Source: Magnetovibrio sp.
GTDB taxonomy: Bacteria; Pseudomonadota; Alphaproteobacteria; Rhodospirillales; Magnetovibrionaceae
DNA: 8,576 nucleotides
Reading direction: 5' to 3'
Assembly: GCA_016763255.1 (NCBI GenBank)
Contig: JAESUA010000088.1
Location: forward strand, 1 to 8,576
The notes under the pieces are model-generated. The model searched no databases. It worked only from the letters and a program-made list of their open reading frames with translations, and was not told the DNA's origin. Position 1 is the first letter of the stretch. Every line of letters starts with the position of its first letter. Shown piece by piece: positions 6,226 to 8,576 of the stretch. The position numbers and the translations under genes are program-made.

Positions 6226-7218
6226 GATAGCGGTGGTATTCCATCGCGCACATTGGCATCATTAGAAGCAAGCTGGAAAAGTGGATATGAACCTGTTGCA
6301 ACGGGCGATATTCTGGTGATCGACGAGGCTGGAATGGTTGGCACAAGGCAACTAGAGCGCGTGATGGGCCAACTGCAACAACAGGGGTGCAAAGTGGTTC
6401 TGGTCGGCGATCCAGATCAACTCCAACCTATTCAAGCAGGCAAACCGTTCAGAGACATTGCTCAGAACAACGGCGCAGCACGACTAACAGAAATTCGGCG
6501 TCAAAATTCTGCATGGCAACGTAAAGCGTCACGTGATCTGGCCAATGGTCATACCGAAATGGCATTGCAAACCTATGCGGATCAGGGGGCGGTTCACAAT
6601 TCCTTGGATAGAGATCAAGCCATCACCGCATTGGTGGATGACTATATCGCGGATTGTGAACGCAACGGACAGGAAACAACCCGCCTTGCAATGGCGCATC
6701 GGCGCATAGACGTGCATGCAATCAACCAAGCCATTCGAAGTGCGCGTAATGCTTCGGGATTACCCAAACAGGAAACCCTGTTCAAAACAGATAACGGCCC
6801 CCGCGCATTTGCAAATGGAGATCGCATTTTGTTCACACGCAACGACAAAATACTCGGCGTTCGCAACGGCATGCTGGGCACGGTCACAGATGTTGGTGGC
6901 AGACTACTATCCGTGCAATTTGATGCGGATGAAGGTGGTCTAGGTCGTGCCCTGACGTTTTCACCGCAACAATTCCCATCCATAGACCACGGCTTTGCTG
7001 TCAGCATTCACCGTTCGCAAGGATGCACGATCGATAGAAGCTATGTCCTATTCAGTCGAACAATGGACAAAAACCTGACCTACGTTGCACTTACACGCCA
7101 CAGAGAAGAAACCAAATTCTACACCGCACCGGATATTGCGCCAAAACACATACGGTCTGAACCAGAATTATTCGCCCCGAGAGATTTCAGGGCACGGGCT
7201 CCTGTTCGAAGTCGTTAG
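6226..7218 (+). pseudogene. Conjugative relaxase/helicase (TraA/MobF-like), helicase-domain fragment
   Basis: This is the RecD-like SF1 helicase half of a conjugative-transfer relaxase, which in intact form nicks oriT and unwinds plasmid DNA in the cytoplasm. Seen: SRTLASLEASWK, Walker B in DILVIDEAGMVG (Asp-Glu-Ala-Gly), motif III in VLVGDPDQLQPIQAG, motif V in VSIHRSQGCTID and motif VI in YVALTRHREETKFY, the Arg-containing end of the helicase core. The N-terminal relaxase domain with its Tyr and His triad, and Walker A (GxAGxGKT), are missing. Recognisable sequence begins near 6226, although the frame is open from an ATG at 6130. The tail after motif VI (about 32 residues, stop TAG 7216-7218) may also be cut short. 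Without Walker A it cannot hydrolyse ATP. It lies divergently beside the IS3 fragment, marking decayed conjugative DNA. Confidence 0.85.
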
Positions 7219-7294
7219 TAAAGCGGACATAATGCTAACAAAAAACCAAGGCCATACCCAGCTGTGCTGTGCCAAGTAATTTGTCCCTTTTAGA

Positions 7295-7452
7295 TTAAGC
7301 GACCAAAGCGGTCATCTGACTAAAGCTGTCGATTGCAGCATGGTGAACAGACTTTCGCAACGCGTGTAAAGCAACCAACGCCCATGTAGGAGCTAGACCT
7401 AACCGTTTTTGGAGTTTCCAGTCGTAGGGCACATCTAACCGAGTTGATAACT
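7295..7452 (-). pseudogene. Unidentified coding-like remnant (C-terminal ~50 residues)
   Basis: Read leftward, one frame gives LDVPYDWKLQKRLGLAPTWA followed by LVALHALRKSVHHAAIDSFS and QMTALVA, ending at TAA (7295-7297). The composition is protein-like, with an amphipathic helix pattern and two neighbouring His residues. An in-frame TAG lies just upstream, near 7453-7455, and no start codon or ribosome-binding site is visible. It may be the tail of a gene cut during the rearrangements that broke the helicase gene next to it. The family is not recognised, and chance openness over 50 codons cannot be excluded. Confidence 0.25.
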
Positions 7453-7481
7453 ATAGGGTATTCAAGTAGATTTAAGTTATT

Positions 7482-8576
7482 ATGGCTTTGGAAGGTTTTG
7501 GATTCGTGTTTCGTTTTATACAATATTCATCTCAGATATTTGCAATTTTAATTATTCTCGTTTCAGTGCTGTTCATCTATTCAAGTGGTGTTGAAAGTAT
7601 TTTTGACCGACCTATGGACATCCAAAGGGTTAGTTTTCCAATTTTGGCGGCCGGCCTATCCTTGCTTTTGTTTTGTTATAGACCTCATTGGAATGTAGTT
7701 TTGGCGGAGCGCATAGCGAAGCTATTTATGGTGGGTATCGCAATCCTTTCTGCCTGCGTGGTGGTGGTCGTACTTGTAGACATCATCTCCGAAACGAACC
7801 AAGAAATTAATGGATACCAAGAAAGAGCTGAGCGCGTCAAAAACCTCTTCGAACCAACCAGCTCGCACTTACCTAGTTTATCCCCCCCGCAGGAATGGTC
7901 TTTTTTTAACGTTGTCGCCAGCAACATTAAATCTTGGGGCCATCGGCCTTGGCTCAATTGGGTAAATGGCGCACTTAGCGTTTTGCTTGTCGTAGTTTTC
8001 TCATCTACGCTTCTTTATGGAATAAATGCCGCGACTAAAGATAACGAAAGCTCTCCTCCACCCAATCGCACCAAGGCTGATATCATTGCCGATCTCGAAC
8101 GACGTATTTGGGCGCGAGCGTATTTCTTGAAATTGCGGGCGGTCTTGGCCCTCGTTCTAATAGTGACGGTTTTGGCGGTAGGGGGGAATTTCATCTACTA
8201 CGCTGGACAAATTATCGAAGTTGAGAGCAGAGAAGTTACACGTTTGGACAAAATACTTGCGGTACGGACGACCTTGCAAAAAGAAGCGTCAAATATTGAG
8301 CTCCAACTGAGACAAAGCAGGGAGACTGCCTCTGTTGCCCAACTAGTATTTCTTTCGGCAAAAGCAGTGGAAACACCGGATATTCCAGTCATGTCAGAAG
8401 CCACTCGAAAATTAAATAGCACTCTGCAGATTGTGGGTGAATGGCAGGTTTTTGCATTGGAAATTTGTGCTTTGATAATTGAGGAAACCCTTATCGCACC
8501 GCCGTTGCGAAATTTGTGTCGTGCAAGTCAAGAGACTGCGGCTCAACGACAGCTTGAAAATCTTCAAATCGAGCGA
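7482..8576 (+). CDS. Multi-pass membrane protein with coiled-coil-like segment, partial (right edge)
   Basis: The frame is open for 365 codons from the ATG at 7482 to the last base, without a stop; an in-frame TAA at 7473 precedes it. The ATG has no clear ribosome-binding site. A GTG at 7506, ten bases after GGAAGG, is an alternative start lying just before the first membrane segment. Hydrophobic segments are at about residues 19-35 (IFAILIILVSVLFIY), 51-66 (FPILAAGLSLLLFCY), 82-101 (MVGIAILSACVVVVVLV), 162-181 (GALSVLLVVVFSSTLLYG) and 214-235 (LALVLIVTVLAVGG). After the fifth comes a polar, Glu/Gln/Arg-rich stretch (~240-285: EVESREVTRLDKILAV, QKEASNIELQLRQ) with coiled-coil character. The gene is clearly AT-richer than the giant ORF and has less biased codons, which suggests separate origin. 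The family is not recognised, and function is unknown. Confidence 0.72.
   Translation, partial: MALEGFGFVFRFIQYSSQIFAILIILVSVLFIYSSGVESIFDRPMDIQRVSFPILAAGLSLLLFCYRPHWNVVLAERIAKLFMVGIAILSACVVVVVLVDIISETNQEINGYQERAERVKNLFEPTSSHLPSLSPPQEWSFFNVVASNIKSWGHRPWLNWVNGALSVLLVVVFSSTLLYGINAATKDNESSPPPNRTKADIIADLERRIWARAYFLKLRAVLALVLIVTVLAVGGNFIYYAGQIIEVESREVTRLDKILAVRTTLQKEASNIELQLRQSRETASVAQLVFLSAKAVETPDIPVMSEATRKLNSTLQIVGEWQVFALEICALIIEETLIAPPLRNLCRASQETAAQRQLENLQIER

Noticed and set aside
6126..6346. N-terminal extension of the transposase frame to an ATG at 6346
   Set aside because: It lacks the first catalytic Asp strand and runs antisense to clear helicase sequence.
7685..7957. Leftward 90-codon frame inside the membrane-protein gene
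   Set aside because: It is antisense to a continuous hydrophobic-patterned frame; the Ser/Thr-rich translation is a shadow.

Overview
The window reads like accessory DNA of an alphaproteobacterium, most likely in or near Rhodobacterales. This is inferred from protein style: the ABC-F tail, the Tra-type helicase, the IS3 transposase and a probable strawberry-notch fragment. No rRNA, tRNA or marker gene is present to prove it.

Layout, left to right. (1) Positions 1-240 (+) hold the last part of an ABC-F ATPase gene that enters from the left and ends earlier than the family normally does. (2) Positions 339-5282 (-) hold one very large intact gene of about 1,647 codons, convergent with the ABC-F gene. 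Most of the protein is unrecognisable. Residues ~905-1290, however, carry the ordered landmarks of a fold-type I PLP enzyme of the Cys/Met-metabolism type: a cofactor-stacking Tyr, ExxxN, the Asp of a DxT strand end, SxxK, GG, and a terminal RLxxGLED. (3) Positions 5283-5460 are the upstream region of that gene, with an 18-bp tandem repeat, scattered TATCTG hexamers and a 23-bp palindrome with an additional half-site. (4) Positions ~5590-7218 are a scrapyard: a probable N-terminal scrap of a strawberry-notch-type protein (-), the 3' part of an IS3-family orfB (-), then the C-terminal helicase part of a TraA/MobF-like conjugative relaxase (+). (5) Positions ~7295-7452 (-) hold an unidentified coding-like remnant. 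(6) From 7482 (+) to the right edge runs an AT-richer gene for a multi-pass membrane protein with a coiled-coil-like region, which leaves the window open.

The ABC-F gene is a typical core gene. The broken IS and conjugation genes beside the giant ORF suggest the giant gene sits in an inserted or rearranged segment. Nothing visible ties the giant protein and the membrane protein into one operon, as they point away from each other across the debris. The most novel item is the giant protein with its buried, divergent PLP-enzyme-like domain and its structured upstream region.
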